64,000 nucleotides of DNA from Methylophilus glucosoxydans (GCF_042676145.1 NZ_JBHTJW010000002.1:1426001-1490000), one strand, 5' to 3'. Shown: positions 9,042 through 17,043, numbered from the stretch's first letter. Notes: generated by a model not told the origin, from the letters alone. Numbers and translations: made by a program.

Positions 9042-9709
9042 GCCATATCGTATTAACCGCCAAGCCACTCTCGCGCACGGTCGATTGCCGTGCCTTATTG
9101 CCGCTGGCCTTGCAAGGCAAAACTGAGACCGAAATCGGCACCATCAAACTGGCCGCCAATTTGTCTGTTGCCGACGCGTTTGATGTGAGCGTGGACACAG
9201 CCACAGAGGCAACTAAGCTGACTTTCAAAAACACAACTTCTTCGCACCAATACATCGGCTTCGGCATGACGGCTGGCCAGCTGGTAGTCGAGGGGAGTGC
9301 GGGTGACTTTTTAGGGGCGCAACTGCAAAACGGGATTCTCATTTGCAAAGGCAACGCTGGCGCACGTGTAGGCGACCGTATGCGTCGCGGTATGCTGTTG
9401 ATTGAAGGTAATGCCGGTGACTATTGCGGCTCGGACATGATGGCGGGGACGCTGGGCGTACTGGGCAGCACAGGTGTCTATCTGGGTTACGGCATGAAAC
9501 GCGGGACTTTATTATTGGCACAATCGCCAGCGCCGCAGGCGACCTGGATAGACTGTGGTTTGCACAAACTGCCTTTCCTCAATATTCTGTATAAATCCTT
9601 CAAGCTGCTAGATAGCCGCTTTGCGCAGATCAGCAGCCAGCGCGTACAACGCTGGATGGGCGATATGGGCGGCCTGGGCAAGGCTGAAATCCTGGTCATC
9701 CAGTCTTAG
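9038..9709 (+). CDS. fhcC: Formyltransferase/hydrolase complex subunit C
   Basis: FhcC is the structural subunit related to FmdC/FwdC and to the GXGXG domain of glutamate synthase. The 223-residue protein holds the glycine-rich right-handed helical repeat from about residue 70 to 165 (VVEGSAGDFLGAQLQNG, CKGNAGARVGDRM, IEGNAGDYCGSDMMAGT). It is the last gene of the operon. A strong intrinsic terminator begins 25 bases after its stop, which delimits fhcBADC as one transcription unit. Confidence 0.95.
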   Translation: MSHIVLTAKPLSRTVDCRALLPLALQGKTETEIGTIKLAANLSVADAFDVSVDTATEATKLTFKNTTSSHQYIGFGMTAGQLVVEGSAGDFLGAQLQNGILICKGNAGARVGDRMRRGMLLIEGNAGDYCGSDMMAGTLGVLGSTGVYLGYGMKRGTLLLAQSPAPQATWIDCGLHKLPFLNILYKSFKLLDSRFAQISSQRVQRWMGDMGGLGKAEILVIQS

Positions 9710-9734
9710 CTGCCAGATTTAGCGATTCGAGATT

Positions 9735-9760
9735 AACGGGCCCGGTGCCCGTTTTTCTTT
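9735..9760 (+). terminator. Intrinsic terminator of the fhc operon
   Basis: A seven-base stem AACGGGC/GCCCGTT (9735-9741 and 9747-9753) with a five-base loop is followed by a T-rich run to 9760. It lies 25 bases after the fhcC stop. Confidence 0.85.
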
Positions 9761-9788
9761 TTGCATCAGTAGCTTACAGTGGTAAAAT
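9761..9788 (+). promoter_or_regulatory. Putative sigma70 promoter for trhO
   Basis: TTGCAT (9761-9766) and TAAAAT (9783-9788) are separated by 16 bases, directly after the fhc terminator and about 30 bases before the trhO ATG. Confidence 0.5.
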
Positions 9789-9817
9789 CGCGCTTTTGAA
9801 ATTAAAGCTGTCTTCAC

Positions 9818-10732
9818 ATGAGTCAATACCTCACCGCTGCCCTCTACAAATTTGTCACGCTGGATAATTACAAAGACCTGCAACAACCGATTTTAGAGAC
9901 CTGCCAGCAACATCACATTAAAGGGACCTTGCTGCTGGCGCATGAGGGCATTAATGGCACCATTGCCGGGAAACCGGAAGATATCCGGGCCGTGCTCAGC
10001 TATTTACGCCAGGACCCACGTTTGGCTGATCTGGAACATAAAGAATCCTGGGCCGATTCTCACCCGTTTTACCGCATGAAGGTCAAGCTCAAAAAAGAGA
10101 TCGTCACCATGGGCGTGCCTGAGGTAGATCCGAATTTAGTGGTAGGCACCTATGTAAAACCCGAAGACTGGAACGCCATTATTTCTGATCCCGACGTGAT
10201 CGTGCTCGATACCCGCAATGATTATGAAGTACACATTGGGACTTTTAAAGGTGCGGTAGATCCTAAAACCACCACTTTCCGCGAGTTTCCCAAATACGTA
10301 GCCGAGAACCTGGATAAAACCAAGCACAAAAAAGTCGCCATGTTCTGTACCGGTGGCATTCGCTGCGAAAAAGCCTCTTCTTTCATGAAGCAACAAGGGT
10401 TTGAAGAGGTGTATCACCTGCAAGGCGGCATCCTTAAATATCTGGAAACCGTGCCCAAAGAGCAAAGCCTGTGGGAAGGCGAGTGTTTTGTCTTTGACCA
10501 GCGCGTGGCGGTCAAGCATGGCCTGGAAGTAGGGGATCATGACCAGTGTTATGCCTGCCGCATGCCACTCACTGCAGAAGAAATGCAAAGTGAGCAATAT
10601 GAAGCCGGTATTTCTTGCCCTTATTGCTACGACAAATTGACCGCAGAAAAGAAAGAGTCTTTGCGTGAGCGTCAAAAGCAGGTGAAGCTGGCCAGATTGC
10701 GCGGCCAAAATCACATCGGCGACAGTCAATAA
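9818..10732 (+). CDS. trhO: tRNA uridine(34) hydroxylase, rhodanese family
   Basis: TrhO (YceA) makes 5-hydroxyuridine at the wobble position of tRNA using O2. The 304-residue protein has the N-terminal acylphosphatase-like domain with the HEGINGTIAG motif (42-51), a rhodanese domain at about 125-220 with the reactive Cys C177 (MFCTGGIRCEK), and a C-terminal CxxC pair region (CYACRMPL and CPYCYD). It is a single-gene unit with its own promoter. Confidence 0.94.
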   Translation: MSQYLTAALYKFVTLDNYKDLQQPILETCQQHHIKGTLLLAHEGINGTIAGKPEDIRAVLSYLRQDPRLADLEHKESWADSHPFYRMKVKLKKEIVTMGVPEVDPNLVVGTYVKPEDWNAIISDPDVIVLDTRNDYEVHIGTFKGAVDPKTTTFREFPKYVAENLDKTKHKKVAMFCTGGIRCEKASSFMKQQGFEEVYHLQGGILKYLETVPKEQSLWEGECFVFDQRVAVKHGLEVGDHDQCYACRMPLTAEEMQSEQYEAGISCPYCYDKLTAEKKESLRERQKQVKLARLRGQNHIGDSQ

Positions 10733-10859
10733 CCCTTTGATCAGCGCGCTTGCACTGATGGCGTAAAATTAGTAGTGTTAGAAAAAATTTAATTTTATGA
10801 ATTGACATAAAAGCAAATTGACATGTCATTCATCTATGCTCTTTGCCTAGGGGGGTGTG

Positions 10860-13052
10860 ATGAAATGCCCAGTAATACTTGCTAATGAACCGCAAAGGTT
10901 GCAAGCGCTATTTGACCATGGCCTGCATCAGCCAGAAGTCATTGCCAATCTGGAGCCGGTGGTGGACATTGCAGCGCGCATGTTCCGCATGCCAATTGCG
11001 GCCGTCAATATGATAGGTAGCGACCATGTGTTCTTCGCCGCCGCCGTCGGCGCTGGCGAAATGGATATGCGCCGTGATGTTTCATTTTGTGCCCATGCTA
11101 TCAACGAAAACCAGGTCATGGTCGTCCCAGACGCCTTGCTGGATGAGCGCTTCCATGACAATCCGCTGGTCACGGGTGAGGCGAATATTCGTTTTTATGC
11201 TGGGGTCAGGTTGCTTTCACCAGAAGGCCTGGCCTTAGGCGCCCTGTGTATTGTCGACCACCAACCTCATTTTGATTTTTCTTTAGAAGACCAGGCCAGA
11301 TTGAGGGCGCTGGCGCAAATGGTATCTGACCGGCTTGAATTACGCCGCATTGAAATTTCAGCCAGCCGTACCCGGCCAAACTTTGAAGAATATGCGGCGC
11401 ATGCTGCGACCCCTATCGTCTGGTTTAATGCCGCCAAGCAGATCATTGCCTGGAATCAGGCCGCGGCCAATATGTTTGGTTACCGTCTCATCGAGGGTGA
11501 GGGCCGCCCACTGCAAACATTGTTTTCCAGCTCGGATGCTGCGCTTTTACAAGAGAAAATAGACACCATATTGCAGTCTCGGTCACTAGACCGTGTGGCG
11601 AGTTCGTGTGAGCTCACAGGGCTTCATAAAGAGGGGACGAGCTTTCTGGTCAATCTATCGTTATTTTCCTGGCAAGCTGAAGGCCAGCTGCAATTCGAAG
11701 CAGTGCTCAAGCCCGTGCCAGCCACTGCAGCCACGCTGCAAGCAGAAAGCAAGCAGTCGTTGCTCGATACACTCACCGGCCTGTATAACCGGGTCCGCTT
11801 TTACCGTTTTGTTGAAGAAACACTCAGCCAGCCACATGCTGCCGCGGTGTTTATGATAGATCTGGATGGTTTTAAAGATATCAATAACACCATGGGGGGG
11901 ACCGTTGGCGATGCCGTATTGAGAGAAATCGCGCAACGGTTATTACGGATTGTCCCTGCGCATGGTCTGGTGGCGCGTATGGGTGGGGATGAGTTTGCGG
12001 TCGTCGTGCCCGGCCTGCAAGTGCCAACTGATGCCACTCAGTTTGCGCAGCAACTGATTGATGGCATTGAGCAACCGATGCAAATGCAAGGCCAGTCTGT
12101 GAGGGTGATTGCCAGTTGCGGAGTTGCGCTTTCGCCCTTGCATACGCTTGAAGCCTTAGAGTTAGTCAGCAATGCCGACCTTGCTTTATTCAAAGCCAAG
12201 GCACAAGGACGTGGCCGCGCCTGTTTGTTTGTGCCTGAGTTGCGCCAGGCCGCGGTATCGCGCCGCCAACATGCACTTGAATTGCATCGTGCTGTCGATG
12301 AAGGCGAGTTTTTGTTGTATTACCAGCCTCAAGTGAACCTGCAAACTGGCCTTATCACTGGCGCCGAGGCCTTGATCCGCTGGAATCATCCACTGCGCGG
12401 TCTTCTGCCACCTATTACTTTTTTATCCGCACTAGAGAGCGGGCCACTGGCCGCCACGGTGGGCAGCTGGGTACTTGATGAAGCCTGTAGCCAGTTGGCA
12501 TTTTGGCGCCGCCAAGGTGCTGAGCATTTGCAGGTAGGGGTGAATTTATTTAGCGCGCAGTTTCATACCGGCGAGTTGGTCGATGAGGTCATGCTGGTGT
12601 TGGCAAAACATGGCCTACCCGCGCAAGCGCTGGAACTCGAAATTACCGAAAATATCGCGCTGGATCAAGATGAGATTGTGCTAGCCACGCTACGCAAACT
12701 CAAGCAGCACGGCGTCGGTATTGCCTTTGACGATTTTGGGACCGGTTACGCCTCGCTCAGCCTGCTCAAGACTTATCCCCTCACTCGCATTAAAATCGAT
12801 CGCACCTTTGTCAATGGTATGCTGCAACACAAAGAAGACGACTCTGTGGTGTGCGCTACCCTGGATATTGCCCATGGCTTTGATTTACAGTCGATTGCCG
12901 AAGGCATAGAAACGGCAGAACAATATCAATACCTTAAAAGCAAACAATGCGAAGAAGGGCAGGGGTATTTGTTTGGCAAACCCATGCCTGCGGATCAATT
13001 TTCCCAATTAATCGGCTGTGAAAATCTCTCGATGATAAAGCAAACGCCTTAG
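10860..13052 (+). CDS. GAF-PAS-GGDEF-EAL cyclic-di-GMP signalling protein
   Basis: This is a 730-residue cytoplasmic sensor. An N-terminal GAF domain (about 20-165) and a PAS domain (about 175-290) precede a GGDEF domain (LDTLTGLYNR near 303, ARMGGDEF near 374) and an EAL domain (GAEALIRWNHP near 500, ITENIALD, FDDFGTGYASL). Both catalytic signatures look intact, so either cyclase or phosphodiesterase activity is possible. No membrane helix is seen, so the signal is probably cytoplasmic. A GTG at 10857 is an alternative start; the ATG at 10860 follows a run of G residues serving as ribosome binding site. It converges with the integrase gene, ten bases apart. Confidence 0.93.
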   Translation: MKCPVILANEPQRLQALFDHGLHQPEVIANLEPVVDIAARMFRMPIAAVNMIGSDHVFFAAAVGAGEMDMRRDVSFCAHAINENQVMVVPDALLDERFHDNPLVTGEANIRFYAGVRLLSPEGLALGALCIVDHQPHFDFSLEDQARLRALAQMVSDRLELRRIEISASRTRPNFEEYAAHAATPIVWFNAAKQIIAWNQAAANMFGYRLIEGEGRPLQTLFSSSDAALLQEKIDTILQSRSLDRVASSCELTGLHKEGTSFLVNLSLFSWQAEGQLQFEAVLKPVPATAATLQAESKQSLLDTLTGLYNRVRFYRFVEETLSQPHAAAVFMIDLDGFKDINNTMGGTVGDAVLREIAQRLLRIVPAHGLVARMGGDEFAVVVPGLQVPTDATQFAQQLIDGIEQPMQMQGQSVRVIASCGVALSPLHTLEALELVSNADLALFKAKAQGRGRACLFVPELRQAAVSRRQHALELHRAVDEGEFLLYYQPQVNLQTGLITGAEALIRWNHPLRGLLPPITFLSALESGPLAATVGSWVLDEACSQLAFWRRQGAEHLQVGVNLFSAQFHTGELVDEVMLVLAKHGLPAQALELEITENIALDQDEIVLATLRKLKQHGVGIAFDDFGTGYASLSLLKTYPLTRIKIDRTFVNGMLQHKEDDSVVCATLDIAHGFDLQSIAEGIETAEQYQYLKSKQCEEGQGYLFGKPMPADQFSQLIGCENLSMIKQTP

Positions 13053-13062
13053 CGGGACTTGA

Positions 13063-14058
13063 TTACACAATTGGTTTGATCACATCAAGCGGACTGGACA
13101 CACCGCTCCCGCCAGTGTTGACCAGTTGCGCATAGACTTTGGTGTTTGCCTCATTGGCATGACCCAATAAGCGCTGCACGGTCTGCAAGTCGTGGCCACC
13201 TTCCAGCAAGTGTGTGGCAAAGCTGTGCCTAAGTGTATTCGGCGTCACGGTTTTTTTAATGCCTAATTGCTTGGCCACATTTTTCACCGCCCGCTGTATT
13301 GGTTTTTCATCCGCATGGTGGCGGTAAACTCCGCCTGATTGCTGCGCAACCGATAAGCGGCTGGAGGGAAACACATATTGCCACTGCCAATCCTTACCCG
13401 CATTGGGGTAGCGTTTAGCCAACCCCTCAGGCATCCAGACTTCCCCTAAACCTTTACTCAAATCCTCGGCATGTAATGCCTCAATAGACGCCAAATGTGT
13501 TTTTAAAGGATGCACCAACGTTCCTGGCAATAATGTCGTACGGTTTTTATAACCCTGCGGGTCGCGCACCAAAATTTCTAGCCGATCAAAATCAATATCC
13601 GCCACCCGCAAGCGCAAGCACTCCATCACCCGCAAGCCGCTACCGTATAGCAAGCTCACCATCAACCACATCGTCCCCTCTAATCCAGAAAGCACGGCCT
13701 GTACCTCCTGCTTGCTCAATACCACAGGCAACTCTTTCTTTGCCGGGAGCTTGGTCAAGTTTTCAAGTTTGGGGAGATTCCGCTCCAACACCTCATCATA
13801 CAAAAACAGCAGGGCGCTTTTCGCCTGACTTTGAGTGCTAGCCGCCACCTTTTTCTCTACCGCCAGATGGTTCAAAAACGCCTCAATTTCAGCCGTGCCC
13901 ATGTCTCTGGGGTGGCGCTTGTCATGAAACAAAATAAAGCGTTTAATCCACTGTATATAAGCTTCTTCGGTGCGGTTGCTGTAATTTTGTGAACGTAATC
14001 GCTCTACGATTAAAGGAAACAACTTTGGAGCCGGTTTTACCTCAGGTGTGTTTTCCAT
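13063..14058 (-). CDS. intI: Integron integrase (IntI-type tyrosine recombinase), box II His replaced by Asn
   Basis: The 331-residue recombinase has catalytic R143 (GSGLR), R277 (TPNTLRHSFATH), H300 (LLGH) and nucleophile Y309 (KVYAQL). Between the second and third conserved patches it carries the extra segment specific to integron integrases (about 205-262, including VWMPEGLAKRYPNA and GVYRHHADEKPIQRAVK). It ends in the IntI-like tail GGSGVSSPLD. The first box II residue, His in most family members, is Asn (N274, codon AAT), which may weaken catalysis. It points away from the cassettes, as most IntI genes do. AAGGA lies seven bases before the ATG. No LexA box was seen upstream. Confidence 0.93.
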   Translation of the reverse strand: MENTPEVKPAPKLFPLIVERLRSQNYSNRTEEAYIQWIKRFILFHDKRHPRDMGTAEIEAFLNHLAVEKKVAASTQSQAKSALLFLYDEVLERNLPKLENLTKLPAKKELPVVLSKQEVQAVLSGLEGTMWLMVSLLYGSGLRVMECLRLRVADIDFDRLEILVRDPQGYKNRTTLLPGTLVHPLKTHLASIEALHAEDLSKGLGEVWMPEGLAKRYPNAGKDWQWQYVFPSSRLSVAQQSGGVYRHHADEKPIQRAVKNVAKQLGIKKTVTPNTLRHSFATHLLEGGHDLQTVQRLLGHANEANTKVYAQLVNTGGSGVSSPLDVIKPIV

Positions 14059-14193
14059 ACTGCGATCCTTTTTTCAAGGTGTTATAAAAAACAACTAATA
14101 ATTGATTTAATTATAATAAATTATTTCATTAATTTTATGGCTCCGTCCTGAATAAAAATTTAGGTTCGTTTTGGGGTCTAATTAACGTTAGCC
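14059..14193. promoter_or_regulatory. intI upstream region with probable attI recombination site
   Basis: This AT-rich gap lies between divergent intI and the first cassette. A core-like heptamer GTTAGCC (14187-14193) sits at the expected boundary. It differs from GTTRRRY at one base. Insertion would fall after its G, making the first cassette start at TTAGCC. A perfect TATAAT occurs in the plus sense at 14112-14117 without a convincing -35 box, so the cassette promoter is not assigned. No matching 3' repeat is known for this integron class from sequence alone. Confidence 0.5.
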
Positions 14194-14210
14194 GTCTAGG
14201 AGCGTGCGCA

Positions 14211-14684
14211 ATGGGTTGGCTCATGAATAAAATCAATAGCTGGTCATCGGACAAGCAGCGCGAAGAGATGGCACATTTTGTCGAAATGCTTCGCGCAATG
14301 GATGGGCCAGAGCTTGGACATGTTGTCGCCATCGCTACCCACATGCGTCGCGCACTTGAATCTGAAGGTCACAACGTAATGGATCCGATAATTTATACTG
14401 GGCAAAACGTCGGTTTCCCGCTATTTCTATCGCGAACTATTGCCGAAGCCCAGAAACAGGGTCGAATGCAAGACGCAGCCGCACTCTTGGTATGGCTGCA
14501 CACCGCCCGAGCTGGCGTACGTCTAGAACTTCGCCCCCTTGCACGAGAGATGTGGCGTCAACTCGAGCGCGGTTTTCCGCACGTCAATGAATCAGCCTTG
14601 GGGTTCGAGAGGACAGTTGGCTCAGTACTCAATACCCAAGTCGCCTCTCAATTTCCCAGTGGCTTCACGCCAGACCCAATATGA
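14211..14684 (+). CDS. Integron cassette 1: hypothetical protein
   Basis: This 157-residue soluble, mainly helical protein is not recognised. AGGAG lies eight bases before the ATG, and only 18 bases separate the attI-like core from the start codon, typical of cassette genes. No signal peptide, membrane helix or catalytic motif is visible. The middle third (HMRRALESEGHNVMDPIIY, then RTIAEAQKQGRMQDAAALL) resembles helical-repeat packing. The stop codon lies at the left edge of attC, another cassette feature. Confidence 0.82.
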   Translation: MGWLMNKINSWSSDKQREEMAHFVEMLRAMDGPELGHVVAIATHMRRALESEGHNVMDPIIYTGQNVGFPLFLSRTIAEAQKQGRMQDAAALLVWLHTARAGVRLELRPLAREMWRQLERGFPHVNESALGFERTVGSVLNTQVASQFPSGFTPDPI

Positions 14685-14685
14685 C

Positions 14686-14772
14686 TGCTAATCCGGCGCT
14701 CAACCTCGCTCCCTTCGGTCGCTGGACGCTGCGCGATAAAGCCGCGCAGTGCTGGTTAGCTCTATGTTAGAC
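14686..14772 (+). repeat. attC recombination site of cassette 1
   Basis: The right core site is GTTAGAC (14766-14772), a full match to GTTRRRY. The left partner is TGCTAAT (14686-14692), imperfect against RYYYAAC. Between them the strand folds on itself: CCGGCGC near 14693 against GTGCTGG near 14749, and inner stems including CTGCGCG/CGCGCAG (about 14729-14749). At 87 bases it is within the usual attC size. The core begins 17 bases before the next cassette ATG. Confidence 0.82.
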
Positions 14773-14782
14773 GGCAAAACCA

Positions 14783-15166
14783 ATGTTTATCCTTGAAGCC
14801 ATATTAGCTGTTCTGCTTTTCTCGGTTTTATGGACTGTATTTGCTTCACCATTTCTTGCCATTAGTTTTTTTATTGCTAAATATATGCGCAAAAAACTAC
14901 TATCTTCTGGTGTTTACGTTTTGGGTTTATCTTTATTAACCTCAATAGTAGTTGCACCAGTTCCTACTCCAATCATTACTTTTTTCGTTCCTCTTATCTC
15001 GCTGCTTTTTAAACCAGTTCCATACAATCAATTCTTTGCTCCAATTTGGCACTTTGCAGCAGTATCATTTACTCTTAGTTGGTTTGTAAGTTTCGTTGTT
15101 TTATCACGTTACTTAAAACCGTCTAACCCATCATTCAAGCGGGATTGGCAAAAGCCAGCCCCTTAA
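14783..15166 (+). CDS. Integron cassette 2: small membrane protein with attC-encoded tail
   Basis: This 127-residue very hydrophobic protein has three to four predicted membrane helices (about 3-30, 42-72, 88-110) with a KYMRKK cytoplasmic turn. It is AT-rich compared with flanking genes, a sign of separate origin. The leader from the core site is only 15 bases and has no clear ribosome binding site. The last residues, SNPSFKRDWQKPAP, are encoded inside the left half of the following attC. Function unknown. Confidence 0.78.
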   Translation: MFILEAILAVLLFSVLWTVFASPFLAISFFIAKYMRKKLLSSGVYVLGLSLLTSIVVAPVPTPIITFFVPLISLLFKPVPYNQFFAPIWHFAAVSFTLSWFVSFVVLSRYLKPSNPSFKRDWQKPAP

Positions 15167-15172
15167 TTCAAA
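15121..15172 (+). repeat. Truncated attC site of cassette 2
   Basis: The left core GTCTAAC (15121-15127) matches RYYYAAC exactly. It is followed by the expected inner arm and hairpin (GGGATTGGC/GCCAGCCCC, 15140-15162, loop AAAA) and the right inner arm TTCAAAC. Where GTTRRRY should follow, the sequence reads TACAAGG, so the recombination core is absent. The site should not be recombined and marks the end of the recognisable array. Confidence 0.72.
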
Positions 15173-15555
15173 CTACAAGGGCTTCCCCATTTTAAGCAAT
15201 AGCTATCTGCAATGTTTTTGTGTGTTTTAAGTTTTTCAACGCATAAGTACCTTTTGCTGTAGCCAGTGTTAAGCAAGAAGGTGAAGGACTGCGGTACTAC
15301 AACCGGGCATATTGGGCATGATTGGCCCGGACCCCTGGTGAAAGACGCGCGTCGGGGCCTCATTCGTTAGTCGGGTATATCAGCTCCCCTAGAGTTAATC
15401 AGGCTCCCCGGCGCGGGCTCAACCCGCTACACATCAAGGCCTGGCAGTTCAGCTGCGATTCTGAACAGCTCCCCGTTTGCTCTATTAATTAAAAATTAGT
15501 AAAGTCCCTTACAATCACTTGTGAAACCAACACAACAATTATTGAGCACCTAAAT
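15173..15555. other. Gene-free stretch after the integron
   Basis: No credible gene was found in these 383 bases. The stretch holds a GTTAAGC heptamer near 15270 that fits the attC core consensus but has no partner. It also contains a GC-rich block at about 15300-15360 with the perfect palindrome GACGCGCGTC (15344-15353), a GCGGG/CCCGC hairpin near 15413-15427, and an inverted pair GTTCAG/CTGAAC (15447-15452 and 15461-15466). A 66-codon minus-strand frame across it ends in the attC remnant and has no ribosome binding site. It may be degraded cassette DNA, but this is not shown. Confidence 0.4.
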
Positions 15556-15780
15556 ATGAATCTGCCCGTAAAAACAAAACAATATATCGCCTTTGTCTCA
15601 TTTTCTTTTTGGATCATGGCAATTTCAGGCTGCACTTCCCAGTCTTGGTATGAGGGTGTCAAGCGTGGCGCTGAGAACAATTGCCGCAATCAACCCCCGA
15701 GTGAGGTTGACCGTTGTTTAGAGAATTTGAACAAGAAAACCTATGAAGAGTATGAAAAAGAGCGCTCAAATCAAAAGTAG
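15556..15780 (+). CDS. Small hypothetical lipoprotein
   Basis: This 74-residue protein has a signal peptide ending in the lipobox ISGC (Cys at about 28), giving a mature lipoprotein of about 47 residues. The mature part is charged, with SQSWYEGVKRGAENNCR, two further cysteines that could form a disulfide, and a helical KKTYEEYEKERS end. Family function is unknown. It sits alone after the integron. Confidence 0.75.
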   Translation: MNLPVKTKQYIAFVSFSFWIMAISGCTSQSWYEGVKRGAENNCRNQPPSEVDRCLENLNKKTYEEYEKERSNQK

Positions 15781-15900
15781 CTGGCTTTTTGCGGCGCTCC
15801 GTTTAGGCCCTGTCTAAGGGCACCCAGGGTACACGTTAGAATCCAGACTTCTTTCCAAGACGTTATGCAGCTGTTCGTCAATTTGATGCGCCGGTTGGTA

Positions 15901-16179
15901 ATGTGGCCGTTTCGGAGGAGAGATTTTTCAGCCATTGCCAATATCGGGTCTCAAGAGTTTGACTGTGTTTTGCCCCAGCTTGAGCAGATGGGGTGGAAAG
16001 TTTATGCGCGTTACGGTGGCTTTGATGCGGGCATTGATTACGACTGCATCCGCTTAAAACGCGCTGGCATAAAGCTTAAATGTGAGTGGGATCCCTGTGA
16101 TGAATGGCGCATTGAGGGGCCGGTAGAGGTTATTGCAGCAATAGCAAGTCAGTTTGATCTTGTCGCAACATCTGAGTGA
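15901..16179 (+). CDS. Hypothetical protein
   Basis: The frame is open from an ATG at 15865. The ATG at 15901 is preferred because MWPFRRRDF is a common start for small cytosolic proteins, although neither start has a good ribosome binding site. The 92-residue protein appears soluble, alpha/beta, with no signal peptide and no recognised motif. GTCTAAG (15812-15818) and GTTAGAA (15835-15841) in the gap before it resemble attC heptamers but do not form a site. Function unknown. Confidence 0.6.
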   Translation: MWPFRRRDFSAIANIGSQEFDCVLPQLEQMGWKVYARYGGFDAGIDYDCIRLKRAGIKLKCEWDPCDEWRIEGPVEVIAAIASQFDLVATSE

Positions 16180-16257
16180 GGCTTGGCAATATGCAATCAG
16201 GTTTCAGCAAAAGTCATCAACTAGTGGCTGCGGATCGCGCCAGAGTATGAGGGGCGT

Positions 16258-16578
16258 ATGGCGGTTTCAACATTTCAAGCGATCAAATTGGCGATTGTGA
16301 GTGTCACGGGCCTTTCAAAAGACGCATTGCATATTTACGTTGGGTTGGTGGTATTTTTTGCTGCGATGCGCATTTTTCGTAGGCAGGGGCATTGTTTTAT
16401 GCCCTTACTCGCTGTGTTTATCGTGGCCTGCTGCGGTGAAGTGCTGGATATGCGGGATGACCTGCATAGCTTGGGATATTGGCGCTGGAATGCCAGTTTG
16501 CATGATGTGATTAATACGCTCTTTTGGCCTTTTGTGATTGCTGTGTTAATGCGCAAAAGTTGGTTATTTAAACCGTAA
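16258..16578 (+). CDS. Small hypothetical membrane protein
   Basis: This 106-residue protein has about three membrane helices (near 22-40, 46-62 and 84-100) and a conserved-looking loop EVLDMRDDLHSLGYWRWNAS. The ribosome binding site GAGGGG lies just before the ATG. The arrangement resembles small VanZ-like or DUF membrane proteins, but no family was identified. It is followed by another small plus-strand gene. Confidence 0.72.
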   Translation: MAVSTFQAIKLAIVSVTGLSKDALHIYVGLVVFFAAMRIFRRQGHCFMPLLAVFIVACCGEVLDMRDDLHSLGYWRWNASLHDVINTLFWPFVIAVLMRKSWLFKP

Positions 16579-16696
16579 CCTTAGCCTGAAACTTACGTGG
16601 GTGTGGTCGTGAGTTCGGGAAATCCATGCTGGACGGGTGCAAGTATAGCCTTTACCATGAGCATCAATGTATTGCGTTAAGGCAGAAAGGATACAC

Positions 16697-17029
16697 GTGG
16701 CCATTCAGTTTTTACCCATTCTTAAAGCCGTTGCGCCATATCTGGCACAGGTGGCAACGGCTGCCATTCCGGCATTTACCGCCAAGCCTGAGGCGGAAAA
16801 GGTTGATCCTGTATTGACCAAGCAGATTGAGGAGTTGCAGACAGCGACTTTGCAGAATGCCGAGTCTATTCACTTGCTGGCAGAAAAAATGCAGCAGGCG
16901 ATCCTCGCTCTGGAAGACGCCGCTGAGGAGGCCAGAACACAGGTAACGACATACAAGACCATGTTGTTTTTGTCGTTGGGGTTATCTGCGACAACAACCA
17001 TCGCGATGATCTATTTACTGGTTAGATAG
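16697..17029 (+). CDS. Hypothetical coiled-coil protein with C-terminal membrane anchor
   Basis: A GTG at 16697 with GAAAGG seven bases upstream is preferred to the ATG at 16667, which has no ribosome binding site. This gives 110 residues. The N-terminus is amphipathic (FLPILKAVAPYLAQVATAA), the middle is a charged coiled coil (KQIEELQTATLQNAESIHLL, then AEEARTQV), and a membrane helix ends the protein (about 85-107). The topology suggests a tail-anchored or pore-associated small protein. No function is assigned. Confidence 0.68.
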   Translation: MAIQFLPILKAVAPYLAQVATAAIPAFTAKPEAEKVDPVLTKQIEELQTATLQNAESIHLLAEKMQQAILALEDAAEEARTQVTTYKTMLFLSLGLSATTTIAMIYLLVR

Positions 17030-17043
17030 CGAAAGGGGCTGAG

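Noticed and set aside
14059..14210. LexA (SOS) box upstream of intI
   Set aside because: No CTGT-N8-ACAG sequence is present, so SOS control is not supported.
15163..15363. 66-codon minus-strand frame across the gene-free stretch
   Set aside because: No ribosome binding site, it ends in the attC remnant, and its composition looks random.
15366..15372. GTTAGTC as an additional integron core site
   Set aside because: It departs from GTTRRRY at one base and no partner RYYYAAC or foldable arms were found.
16626..16817. 63-codon plus-strand frame ahead of the coiled-coil gene
   Set aside because: It overlaps the better-supported GTG-started gene in another frame and has a skewed composition.
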